Shown: positions 1-6,370 of the stretch, in pieces
Position numbering within the stretch: position 1 is the first letter of the stretch
Layout of the letters: each line of letters begins with the position of its first letter
Made by a program: the position numbers and the translations under genes
Notes under the pieces: generated by a model
What the model was told of the DNA's origin: nothing
The model's input: only the letters and a program-made list of their open reading frames with translations
Databases searched by the model: none
Assembly (NCBI GenBank): GCA_035622315.1
Contig: DASPVP010000100.1
Span: 1-13,674, forward strand
Source of the DNA: JAJPHJ01 sp035622315
GTDB taxonomy: Bacteria; Vulcanimicrobiota; Vulcanimicrobiia; Eremiobacterales; Eremiobacteraceae
Length of the DNA: 13,674 nt
Direction of reading: 5' to 3'

Positions 1-180
1 GCCGACCTCTATAACGTCATGGCGAACACGATCGCGTACCATCAAAAGCATGCCAATCAAGGATACACGACGCACGTGTCGCTGCTCGCGGACACGGATG
101 CGAGCTACAACACCATCATCAAGATCTTAGACGCGGCACGCGAGGCTGGCGACGATGACGTCGGCTTCGTGACCGAATAG
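1..180 (+). CDS. exbD: ExbD/TolR family biopolymer transport protein, C-terminal part (5' end outside window)
   Basis: An open frame enters at base 1 and ends with TAG at 178-180, giving 59 residues. The fragment carries the periplasmic C-terminal signature of ExbD/TolR proteins: a HVSLLADTDASYNTII strand-helix followed by KILDAAREAGDDDVGFVTE. Family members usually have about 140 residues, so the N-terminal membrane helix and roughly 80 residues lie upstream of the window. ExbD works with ExbB in the inner membrane as a proton-driven motor that energises TonB. A complete second exbD follows after 13 nt and a tonB after that, so this is the front of an exb-ton operon, and an exbB/tolQ gene is expected further upstream. 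Assignment rests on the C-terminal motif and on context. TolR cannot be separated from ExbD on this fragment. Confidence 0.85.
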   Translation, partial: ADLYNVMANTIAYHQKHANQGYTTHVSLLADTDASYNTIIKILDAAREAGDDDVGFVTE

Positions 181-193
181 AAGGGGCGCAGCA

Positions 194-634
194 ATGTCAG
201 TCATCGGCTCCAGCCCCGAAGAAGATGTCATGTCGACGATCAACATCACGCCCTTCACGGACGTGCTGCTGGTCTTGCTCATCATCTTCATGATCTTGAC
301 CTCGCTGTTGAAGCCACCGCCTGTGCCGGAGGCCAAGAACCGCATCAAAGTCACAAACTCACCGCTCGTGATGATCATCGGGCACGACCCCAAGACCAAC
401 GAAGACACGATTCAAGTCGGCGCTGAGATCATCCCGAAACTGCAGATCTACGACCACATGGTCGCCTACCACGATCAGTTCGGATCCGCAGACGATATCA
501 TCATCAAAGCGGCGCCGACCGTGAAATACGGCACCGTGCTCACCGTCATGGACGCGGCGAAGCGCGCCGGGTTCTCGCAATTCGGCCTCGCCAATAAGAT
601 CGAAGGCGCGGCCCCGAACGCTCCGGGCCAGTAG
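194..634 (+). CDS. exbD: ExbD/TolR family biopolymer transport protein (complete)
   Basis: This 146-residue protein is a full-length ExbD/TolR. A short cytoplasmic N-terminus (1-18) leads into NITPFTDVLLVLLIIFM, and the single membrane helix spans about 21-39. Asp23 is the membrane aspartate that carries protons in the ExbB-ExbD motor. After a Pro-rich hinge (KPPPVPEAKN) comes the periplasmic domain, ending with VKYGTVLTVMDAAKRAGF. The ATG at 194 is preceded by AAGGGG (182-187) at normal spacing; an ATG at 230 would leave almost no cytoplasmic tail. It is the second exbD in tandem, and the tonB start follows 6 nt after its stop. Tandem exbD genes often encode proteins that form a heteromeric motor or serve different TonB partners; which applies here is not visible. 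Its C-terminal domain differs clearly from the upstream ExbD fragment, so this is not a recent duplication. Confidence 0.93.
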   Translation: MSVIGSSPEEDVMSTINITPFTDVLLVLLIIFMILTSLLKPPPVPEAKNRIKVTNSPLVMIIGHDPKTNEDTIQVGAEIIPKLQIYDHMVAYHDQFGSADDIIIKAAPTVKYGTVLTVMDAAKRAGFSQFGLANKIEGAAPNAPGQ

Positions 635-640
635 GAGACC

Positions 641-1369
641 ATGGCAACAAACCTTCCGCCGAAAAAACAACATACCGTCCCGGCGCTCTTCACGAAGAAG
701 GACCGCTACGCGGTCGTCGCGCTGTCCATCGCCTTCATCTTGGTCTCGTTCGGCATCCACTTCGTCCTCGGCGCTTGGGGCGAGCACATCGTTCCGCACT
801 TCAAAGAAGAAGCGACACCGCCGCCGCACATGGTGACGGTCATGCACTTCAAGCCGCCGCCGAAGCCGACGCCGACACCGAAGCCCACGCCGACGCCGCC
901 GCCGACCCCAACGCCGCCGCCGCAGAAGAACACGCCGCCGCCGCTGAAGCTGCACGTGCTCCACACGCAGAGCGAAGGTGGCGAGGGCACGCCGGAAGCC
1001 GCGTATCACCCGCCGCCGACAGGTGCGCCTGAAGGCGTGCCGACCGCGGTTCCGACTGAGGCGCCCACCGCGCCCCCGACGGAATCGGGTCCCGAGGACG
1101 TGGTCGACTCCGACTTCATCAATAAGGTACAGCCGGAGTACCCCGAGGTGGCCAAAGAGCAGAACATCACAGGGACCGTCATCATCCTCGTGACGATCGG
1201 ACCGGAAGGCAACGTGGTCTCCGCGTCAGTGGCCCAGTCCTCTGGGAACGCGCTCCTTGATAAGGCCGCCTTGGAGGCGGCTGAAGAGAGCAAGTTCCGA
1301 CCGCCCACGGTCAACGGCGTCGGGGTGACGCGCGAATACAAGATCGAGTACGATTTCACGCTCGAGTAG
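641..1369 (+). CDS. tonB: TonB family energy transducer (first copy)
   Basis: The protein has 242 residues in the classical TonB layout. A charged cytoplasmic N-terminus (1-24) precedes one membrane anchor (about 25-46). The periplasmic linker (about 58-106) is very rich in Pro-Thr and Pro-Lys, and a second Pro/Thr/Glu-rich stretch runs to about 150. The C-terminal TonB domain (156-242) contains the VQPEYPEVA entry motif, a GTVIILVTIGPEG strand, an AALEAA helix and a closing YKIEYDF strand. TonB links the ExbB-ExbD motor to TonB-dependent outer-membrane receptors, and the linker lets it span the periplasm. The gene sits 6 nt behind exbD, and a GGAG sequence overlaps the exbD stop codon. An intrinsic terminator follows about 30 nt after the stop, so this is the last gene of the exb-ton unit. 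The linker length implies an outer membrane. No receptor gene is seen in the window. Confidence 0.94.
   Translation: MATNLPPKKQHTVPALFTKKDRYAVVALSIAFILVSFGIHFVLGAWGEHIVPHFKEEATPPPHMVTVMHFKPPPKPTPTPKPTPTPPPTPTPPPQKNTPPPLKLHVLHTQSEGGEGTPEAAYHPPPTGAPEGVPTAVPTEAPTAPPTESGPEDVVDSDFINKVQPEYPEVAKEQNITGTVIILVTIGPEGNVVSASVAQSSGNALLDKAALEAAEESKFRPPTVNGVGVTREYKIEYDFTLE
851..958 (+). repeat. GC-rich low-complexity tract encoding the TonB proline linker
   Basis: The DNA here is built from imperfect CCGACG, CCGCCG and AAGCCG units, all in frame with tonB, and encodes alternating Pro-Thr, Pro-Lys and Pro-Pro-Pro. The nucleotide repetition follows from the protein repeat. It could promote slippage that changes linker length in multiples of three. 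Confidence 0.6.
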
Positions 1370-1376
1370 CCCGCAT

Positions 1377-1396
1377 CTCAAGCTAACTCAAGCTAA
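1377..1396 (+). repeat. Perfect tandem duplication of a 10-bp unit
   Basis: CTCAAGCTAA occurs twice in direct succession (1377-1386 and 1387-1396), just after the tonB stop and abutting the base of the terminator hairpin. It is non-coding. It looks like a simple slippage duplication; no function can be assigned. Confidence 0.8.
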
Positions 1397-1431
1397 GAAG
1401 GGAGCCGTCGCAAACGCGGCTCCTTCTTTTT
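1396..1431 (+). terminator. Rho-independent terminator after the exbD-tonB operon
   Basis: GGAGCCG (1401-1407) pairs perfectly with CGGCTCC (1417-1423). The stem can extend inward through CG/CG (1409-1410 with 1415-1416, one bulged T) to a CAAA tetraloop. An AAGAAG tract lies before the stem, and TTCTTTTT (1424-1431) follows as the U-tract. This is a textbook intrinsic terminator. It separates the first tonB from the second, which therefore needs its own promoter or read-through. Confidence 0.9.
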
Positions 1432-1500
1432 GCATCCGATATGAGACGGCGTGCGTACTTGCGAATAGGGCAGCACGCTTCTATCGCTCGGGTACGCCGC

Positions 1501-2205
1501 ATGACCAAGATGCCCGCCCAACCGCCCTCGCGGCGCGTGTCTCGCCGCTCGGTCGCCCTCGCCACGCTCGGGTTCGTCGCGATCTCAGCCGCACTGCACG
1601 TGATCCTCGGTGGATCCTTCAAACCCCAGTGGCCGCAACCGCAGCAGCAACAGAACGTCCACGTCATCAGCGTTGACATCTTCAAGACGCCGCCACCGAC
1701 AGCGGTTCCAATGCCCTCGCCCACACCGCAACAGACGGTGGCTCCGATCCGGCATCAGGTGGCGCAGCAGCACAAAGCGCCAAGCCGCCGACTTGCAAAA
1801 GTCACGCTGCCTTCGCGCAGAGGACCAGCGGTCGCGGCGACGGCAGAGCCCATCACAACGGAAGCTCCAGCGCCGCAGGCAAGCCTGCCACCCGCCGTGC
1901 AGCCGAACTCGACACCGCTCGACGCCCGCGACATCATCATCAGCGCGCGCTTCATCCACCGCGTTGAGCCCGTGTATCCGCAACTCGCGATCGATCGCGG
2001 CTCTGAAGGGACCGTGATCGTGCTTGTAACCATCGGTCCGGATGGCTCGGCAAGCGACGTCCGCATCGCGCAATCGTCTGGGGACGCGTCGCTCGACGGG
2101 GCCGCGCTGGCGGCAGCGCGAGCGAGCACCTTCGCTCCGCCGCAAGTCGATGGGCAACCGGCGACGCAGACCTATCGCATCATCTACACGTTTTATCTCG
2201 ACTAG
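1501..2205 (+). CDS. TonB family protein (second, paralogous copy)
   Basis: With the ATG at 1501 the protein has 234 residues: a basic N-terminus, a membrane anchor at about 18-37 (LATLGFVAISAALHVILGG), a Gln/Pro-rich linker (about 42-135) and a C-terminal TonB domain (about 145-234). That domain holds RVEPVYPQLA, GTVIVLVTIGPDG, AALAAARAS and a final YRIIYTFYLD. It aligns closely with the TonB ending at 1369 (shared VTIGP-G and AQSSG segments), so the two are tandem paralogs with diverged linkers. The linker is shorter, with few Pro-Thr repeats. An in-frame ATG at 1441 would add 20 residues, but it lies only 9 nt after the U-tract of the terminator, with no ribosome site and no room for a promoter and leader. 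For that reason 1501 (or 1510) is preferred. No Shine-Dalgarno sequence is clear at either start. It may serve other receptors than the first TonB. Confidence 0.86.
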   Translation: MTKMPAQPPSRRVSRRSVALATLGFVAISAALHVILGGSFKPQWPQPQQQQNVHVISVDIFKTPPPTAVPMPSPTPQQTVAPIRHQVAQQHKAPSRRLAKVTLPSRRGPAVAATAEPITTEAPAPQASLPPAVQPNSTPLDARDIIISARFIHRVEPVYPQLAIDRGSEGTVIVLVTIGPDGSASDVRIAQSSGDASLDGAALAAARASTFAPPQVDGQPATQTYRIIYTFYLD

Positions 2206-2267
2206 CGGTCGCTCCAAGCCTCACAGTGCGCGCAGGCGATGCCCGAAGTCGCGGCCAAGCGTCGCAC

Positions 2268-3137
2268 ATGGATTACGTGCATGCCGTGGCCTTGGGCATC
2301 ATCCAGGGCGTCGCCGAGCTCTTCCCGATCAGCAGCGCGGCGCACACCCTGCTCATCTCGTACTCGCTCGGCTGGCGATTGCCGAGCTTGCCCTTCGTGG
2401 TTATGCTGCATCTGGGCACATTTCTGGCAGTGCTCGTCTACTTCGCGAAGGATTACGGCCGGCTGATCTCTGGCTTTTTCTCGGGATTCATCCACGGCTT
2501 CTCGCAGCCGTTCGAGCGACTTGCGTTGCTTATCATCGCGGGCACCATTCCACTGGCGATCGTCGGCAAGCTTTTCGAGAAGCAGTTCGACCGTCTCTTC
2601 GGCGAACCGCTCTTCGCCGCTGGCTTTCTGATCGTCACTGGACTCGTGCTCTTCTTGGTGGAGCGATTGCCGGAGCAAGGCGGAGGTCTTGAAAGCATCG
2701 GCTTGGGTAAGGCGCTTTGGATCGGCCTGACCCAGATCGGCGGCCTCGTGCCTGGGGGATCGAGATCGGGATTTTCGATCGCCGGCGGGATGCTCGCGGG
2801 CCTCACGCGCGAGGAAGCCGCCCGCTTTTCGTTCTTGCTCGCTGGCCCCGCTATCGTCGGCGCGAGCTTGCTCGAGATGCGCCGCATCATCCATCCGAAA
2901 GCGGCAGATCTCGCGCTCGGCCAGCACAACATCGCACAACTCGGCGTCGCTCCAGAACCTGCAGCGGTCATCGCGCTCGGCACGATCGTGGCATTTGTGT
3001 CCGGTCTCGTCGCCATTCGCTTTTTCATGCGCTTTGTCGATCGCCACAAACTCACGCCGTTTGCGGTGTATTGCTGGATCTTCGGCATCGTCATGATCGG
3101 CCTCATCGAGTTCCGGCAGCACGCCGGCATGCTGTGA
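2268..3137 (+). CDS. uppP: Undecaprenyl-diphosphate phosphatase (UppP/BacA)
   Basis: UppP removes a phosphate from undecaprenyl pyrophosphate, recycling the lipid carrier for peptidoglycan and other surface polymers; it also gives bacitracin resistance. The 289-residue, very hydrophobic multi-pass protein matches the family's usual length. Motif one is near the N-terminus: Gln13-Gly-Val-Ala-Glu17 followed by LFPISSAAH (18-26), with the conserved Glu and His present. Motif two is PGGSRSG at 162-168, including the essential Arg166, and is followed by the typical AGLTREEAARFSFLLAGPA helix. Small departures are Ala-Ala for Ser-Gly before the His, and Gly for Thr in PGTSRSG. The ATG at 2268 gives the usual family N-terminus (MDYVHAVALGIIQG); a GTG at 2226 would add 14 atypical residues. 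It starts 62 nt after the second tonB and shares a GTGA overlap with moaC. Confidence 0.95.
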   Translation: MDYVHAVALGIIQGVAELFPISSAAHTLLISYSLGWRLPSLPFVVMLHLGTFLAVLVYFAKDYGRLISGFFSGFIHGFSQPFERLALLIIAGTIPLAIVGKLFEKQFDRLFGEPLFAAGFLIVTGLVLFLVERLPEQGGGLESIGLGKALWIGLTQIGGLVPGGSRSGFSIAGGMLAGLTREEAARFSFLLAGPAIVGASLLEMRRIIHPKAADLALGQHNIAQLGVAPEPAAVIALGTIVAFVSGLVAIRFFMRFVDRHKLTPFAVYCWIFGIVMIGLIEFRQHAGML

Positions 3138-3667
3138 CCAAAACCCGTTCGCGACTAAGGAACTCGCGCCCAGATCGCACGCCTGTGCCGCGTCTCTCGC
3201 ACGTCGCGCGGGATGGTTCGGTGCGCATGGTGGACGTGGCCGGCAAACCTGTGACCCAGCGAACGGCGGTCGCGCAAGCCGAGGTCAGGATGCAGGCTAA
3301 AGCGCTCGCGCTCGTCAAGCGCGGCGCGATGAAGAAAGGCGACGTGCTCGTCGCAGCGCAGCTCGCCGGCATTCTCGCCGCCAAACGTACCTCGCAGATC
3401 ATCCCCCTCTGCCACCCGCTGGCGCTGACGCACGTCGATGTCACCTGCACGATCGAGGGCCGGAACACGATCCGCGTGCGCTGCGCGGCGGCGTGCAGCG
3501 GTCAGACCGGGGTCGAGATGGAGGCGCTCACCGGCGCAGCTGTAGCGGCGCTGACCATCTACGACATGTGCAAGTCGGCAGATCGCTCGATCTCGATCGA
3601 TCGCCTGCAGCTGCTGGAGAAGGAAGGCGGCAAGAGCGGCCGCTTCCAAAGGAATGCGCGTGGCTGA
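3134..3667 (+). CDS. moaC: Cyclic pyranopterin monophosphate synthase MoaC
   Basis: MoaC converts the MoaA product (3',8-cyclo-dihydro-GTP) into cyclic pyranopterin monophosphate, the first stable intermediate of molybdenum cofactor synthesis. From the GTG at 3134 it has 177 residues. Diagnostic motifs are MVDVAGKPVTQRTA near the N-terminus, PLCHPL (91-96) with the active-site His94, TGVEMEALTGAAVAALTIYDMCK (125-147, shown here in two halves: TGVEMEALTG and AAVAALTIYDMCK) and the closing GGKSGRF. The start overlaps the uppP stop as GTGA, favouring translational coupling. A GTG at 3185 would give 160 residues beginning MPRLSHV, closer to the family's usual N-terminus, so the start is open. Neighbouring moaA, moaD, moaE or moeA genes are absent; the next gene is a Mog/MoaB-type partner. 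The family call is very secure. Confidence 0.95.
   Translation: MTKTRSRLRNSRPDRTPVPRLSHVARDGSVRMVDVAGKPVTQRTAVAQAEVRMQAKALALVKRGAMKKGDVLVAAQLAGILAAKRTSQIIPLCHPLALTHVDVTCTIEGRNTIRVRCAAACSGQTGVEMEALTGAAVAALTIYDMCKSADRSISIDRLQLLEKEGGKSGRFQRNARG
3648..3653 (+). promoter_or_regulatory. Ribosome binding site deciding the start of the MogA/MoaB-type gene
   Basis: AAAGGA lies 6 nt before the GTG at 3660 but directly against the ATG at 3654, leaving that ATG no usable spacing. This favours GTG 3660 as the start, inside the end of moaC. Confidence 0.6.
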
Positions 3668-4160
3668 GGGATACCGCATCGCGCTTCTGGTGCTGTCGGA
3701 CAAGGCCGCGTCGGGTCAACGCGCGGACGAAAGCCTGCCGGCGATGCGCGCGGCTCTTCCGCCAGGCTGCATCGTCGTCACGGAAAAGGTCTTGCCCGAT
3801 AACAGTGATGCGTTGCAAGCAGCATTGCGAGCGCTGTCAGATGCCGAGCGTGTCGACGGGATCTTCACGAGCGGAGGCACTGGGTTGGCCGTACGCGACA
3901 TCACGCCCCAAGCGACGCTCGCGGTCGCTGACTATGAAGTCCCAGGCTTGGCCGAAGCGATGCGGCTCCGCACGGCGCAGGCCGTTCCGCAAGCGATCCT
4001 CTCCCGAGCCGTGGCTGCCGTGCGCGGCCGCACCCTCATCGTGAATCTGCCCGGCAATCCGAAAGCCGTACGCGAGACGCTTGCCGTGATCGCGCCGGTC
4101 TTGGGCCACGCGTTCGACGTCTTGCGCGGCGTTGTGGGCGAGCACGCGGCATCGGGCTAG
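3660..4160 (+). CDS. MogA/MoaB family molybdopterin biosynthesis protein
   Basis: Proteins of this family bind molybdopterin; MogA adenylylates it before molybdenum insertion, while some MoaB proteins have the same activity in other lineages. The 166-residue product starts with the Rossmann-like YRIALLVLSDKAASG strand and carries TSGGTGLAVRDITPQAT (T70 onward) with the GGTG loop and the conserved Arg79-Asp80. It ends with NLPGNPKAVRE (LPG at 130-132). Its length fits MoaB/MogA and excludes the larger MoeA and CinA. GTG 3660 is chosen over ATG 3654 because of the ribosome site spacing; both lie inside the moaC end, so the two genes overlap by 8-14 nt. The stop is 4 nt before folC. Whether it is MogA or MoaB by function cannot be read from the sequence. 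Confidence 0.93.
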   Translation: MAEGYRIALLVLSDKAASGQRADESLPAMRAALPPGCIVVTEKVLPDNSDALQAALRALSDAERVDGIFTSGGTGLAVRDITPQATLAVADYEVPGLAEAMRLRTAQAVPQAILSRAVAAVRGRTLIVNLPGNPKAVRETLAVIAPVLGHAFDVLRGVVGEHAASG

Positions 4161-4164
4161 CACG

Positions 4165-5499
4165 ATGGACTTCGATACCGCGGTCAAGCTCCTCGACCGG
4201 TCGATCGGCGAATCCGTCTCGGCGCGTTTCCCAGGCCGTCTCGACCGCATGCGAACCTTGCTTGCCAAACTCGGCAATCCCGAGCGCGATTTCCGCTCCA
4301 TCCACGTAGGAGGCACTGCAGGCAAAGGTTCGACGGCGACGATGTGCGCGGCGATTCTGCGCGCCTCCGGCCTGCACGTCGGCCTGCACACCAAACCGCA
4401 TCTGCACTCCGTCGTCGAGCGCGCGAAGATCGACGGCGTGCCGATCGGAGAAGAGCGTTTCGCGGCCATCTTCGAGCAGCTCGCGCCCATCATCGAGGAG
4501 ATGCGCGGCGGCGAGTGGGGGCCACCCTCATACTTCGAACTCCTCGTGGCTTTGTCGTTTGTCTACTTCGCGCAGGAGAACGTCGATGTCGCCGTCGTCG
4601 AGGTGGGCGTCGGCGGCGCGCTCGACGGCACTAATCTGATCCAACCGCTCATCAGCGTCATCACGAACGTCGGGACCGACCACAAGGACGTCCTCGGCGA
4701 CACGATCGAGCAGATCGCGCGCGACAAAGCGGGGATCATCAAGAGCGGCATCCCCGTCGTGACCGCAGCGCAAGACGCTGCTGCGCTCGCCGTCATCGAA
4801 GCGGCCGCGAGCGCACGCGGATCGGCGCTGACGGTGCTCGACAAAGATGCGAACGTGCTTTCGCGCTTGGGCGACCTTCCTTACGCCCAACAGGTGGATG
4901 TCACGACGTCGAACGGCGCCTACAGCTTCGTCCTTCCCCTCATCGGTGAGTTCCAGGCGACCAATGCCGCGACCGCGATCCTCACTTGCGAGCAGGTTCG
5001 CGAAACGCTGCCGACCAACCCCGCCGACGTCGCGCGGGGCTTGCGCGACATCTCGCTGCCTGGGAGGGCGGAGTACTATCCGGCTCATCCCTCGCTGCTT
5101 TTCGACGTCGCCCACAACGTCGAAAAAGCCGCCGCGCTGCGCGCCGCGATCGCACGTCACTTCCCCACAAAGCGCTGCGTGTTCGTCGTCGCTATCGCAC
5201 AGGAGAAAGACGCCGCTGGCATGTTCGCGGCTTGGCACGGCCTGCCGGCCCAATTCATCTTCACCACGTTCGACGTCTCGCACCGGCGCTCGCGGCATTC
5301 GCGCACGCTCGTCAATGCTGCGGAGCACGCGGGCCTGCCGTCGCGCGCGGTCGACGATCCTCTTGAAGCGCTTGCCATCGCGCGACGGATCGCGGGCGCA
5401 AACGACATGGTGGTCGTGACCGGCTCCACCTTCCTCGTGGGCACGCTGCGCAAGTGGTTCCTGGAGAACTCACTCGTGCCGGGAACCGTCCATGTTTGA
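4165..5499 (+). CDS. folC: Bifunctional folylpolyglutamate/dihydrofolate synthase FolC
   Basis: FolC is a cytoplasmic Mur-ligase-like ATPase that joins glutamate to dihydropteroate and/or extends the polyglutamate tail of folates. The 444-residue protein shows the full order of family motifs. The P-loop is GGTAGKGST (49-57), then TKPHL (76-80) and VER, EVGVGGALDGTN (146-157), and TNVGTDHKDVLGDTIEQIA with His173. KAGIIKSGIPVV follows, and the C-terminal domain has DVAHN (314-318). Variants are Ala52 where most FolC P-loops have Asn (GTNGKGS), Lys77 where SPHL is common, and Val315 in the usual DGAHN. The ATG at 4165 begins the typical helix; a GTG at 4132 lies inside the upstream gene and adds 11 atypical residues. 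folP starts within the last 8 nt, so folC-folP-folB form a coupled folate block. Adjacency to folP supports dihydrofolate synthase activity. Confidence 0.95.
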   Translation: MDFDTAVKLLDRSIGESVSARFPGRLDRMRTLLAKLGNPERDFRSIHVGGTAGKGSTATMCAAILRASGLHVGLHTKPHLHSVVERAKIDGVPIGEERFAAIFEQLAPIIEEMRGGEWGPPSYFELLVALSFVYFAQENVDVAVVEVGVGGALDGTNLIQPLISVITNVGTDHKDVLGDTIEQIARDKAGIIKSGIPVVTAAQDAAALAVIEAAASARGSALTVLDKDANVLSRLGDLPYAQQVDVTTSNGAYSFVLPLIGEFQATNAATAILTCEQVRETLPTNPADVARGLRDISLPGRAEYYPAHPSLLFDVAHNVEKAAALRAAIARHFPTKRCVFVVAIAQEKDAAGMFAAWHGLPAQFIFTTFDVSHRRSRHSRTLVNAAEHAGLPSRAVDDPLEALAIARRIAGANDMVVVTGSTFLVGTLRKWFLENSLVPGTVHV

Positions 5500-6370
5500 G
5501 CGACCGCCGATCGCGCCGCTCGCCGTGCGCCATCACGTCTTCGAATGGGGCACGCGCACGTTCATCATGGGGATCATCAACGCCACGCCCGATTCGTTCT
5601 CTGGGGATGGGCTCGGCCGAGACGTGGAATCGTGCGTGGTGCGCGCTGCGGCTTTCGCCGATGCAGGCGCGGACATCATCGACATCGGCGGCGAGTCGAC
5701 GCGCCCCGGCCACGAGCCCGTGTCGGAAGCGGAAGAATTGCGCCGGGTCATCCCGGTCGTCCAGGCCGTGCGCAATGCGCTCGATCTACCCATCTCGATC
5801 GACACCTTCAAGCCCGCGGTCGCCGTCGAAGCGCTGTCCACAGGCGCGGACATCATCAATTGCGTCTGGGGCGCCATCCCCGGCATCGTGGAGCTCGCTG
5901 CGCGCGCGGGCGTGCCGCTCGTCGTCATGCATAACCGAGTGAACCCGCAGTATGACAGCGACTGCGTCTCGGAGGTCATCGGGTCGCTCGAGCTCGCGAC
6001 GCGATACGCGCGCGAGTGCGGGATGGCCGCCGGCAAGATCATCGTCGACCCAGGGATCGGATTCGGCAAGACTCCGGATCACAACGTGCAGATCGTCGGA
6101 CGGTTGCACGAGTTCGTCGAGCGTCTTCCCTACCCGCTGCTCGTCGGCGTCTCGCGCAAGTCTTTTATCGGGAAGATCACGGGCAGGCAGGTGAGCGAGC
6201 GGGCCTTTGGCACCGCAGCGGCGCTCGCGCTCTCGATCGCAGCTGGCGCCGACATCGTGCGCGTCCATGACGTGCTGGACATGCGAAGCGTCGTTGACGT
6301 CGCAGATGCGATTTGCCGCGTCGGCGCAGCCAACGCACCGCCACGAACCTCCGTTCCGCGTCTGCGATGA
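5492..6370 (+). CDS. folP: Dihydropteroate synthase FolP
   Basis: DHPS condenses 6-hydroxymethyl-7,8-dihydropterin pyrophosphate with p-aminobenzoate and is the sulfonamide target. The 292-residue TIM barrel shows every standard motif. MGIINATPDSFSGDG (26-40) binds the diphosphate, and DIGGESTRPG (64-73) is the second loop. SIDTF holds Asp104; then come INCVWG with the pterin-binding Asn123, VVMHNR, and DPGIGFGKTPDHN with Asp186. SRKSFIG holds Lys223, and VRVHDV holds Arg257 and His259. One oddity is Cys124 in place of the common Asp of the IND motif, next to the retained Asn. The ATG at 5492 overlaps the folC end by 8 nt (ATGTTTGA), and the stop overlaps folB as ATGA, both signs of coupling. 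The C-terminal 15 residues are a divergent tail. The call is secure. Confidence 0.96.
   Translation: MFERPPIAPLAVRHHVFEWGTRTFIMGIINATPDSFSGDGLGRDVESCVVRAAAFADAGADIIDIGGESTRPGHEPVSEAEELRRVIPVVQAVRNALDLPISIDTFKPAVAVEALSTGADIINCVWGAIPGIVELAARAGVPLVVMHNRVNPQYDSDCVSEVIGSLELATRYARECGMAAGKIIVDPGIGFGKTPDHNVQIVGRLHEFVERLPYPLLVGVSRKSFIGKITGRQVSERAFGTAAALALSIAAGADIVRVHDVLDMRSVVDVADAICRVGAANAPPRTSVPRLR

Noticed and set aside
359..1009. Minus-strand frame with long Arg repeats opposite exbD and tonB
   Set aside because: The Arg runs are the reverse complement of the Pro/Thr codons of the TonB linker.
1459..1487. Promoter-like pair TTGCGA (1459) and TATCGC (1482) with 17-nt spacing before the second tonB
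   Set aside because: Position suits a promoter after the terminator, but both boxes match the sigma-70 consensus poorly and the leader to 1501 would be only a few bases, so it is not called.
2206..2267. 62-nt gap between the second tonB and uppP as a possible terminator or promoter site
   Set aside because: No stem with a T tract and no convincing promoter boxes or ribosome site were found; nothing is called there.
2202..3122. 306-codon open frame on the minus strand opposite uppP
   Set aside because: Its translation is charged low-complexity sequence with no family motif, and the + strand has a clear UppP. High third-position GC creates such antisense frames.
3581..3606. Repeated GATCG/CGATC palindromic stretch near the moaC end
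   Set aside because: It encodes the conserved DRSISIDRL segment in frame; GATC/CGATCG-rich codons are frequent throughout the window.
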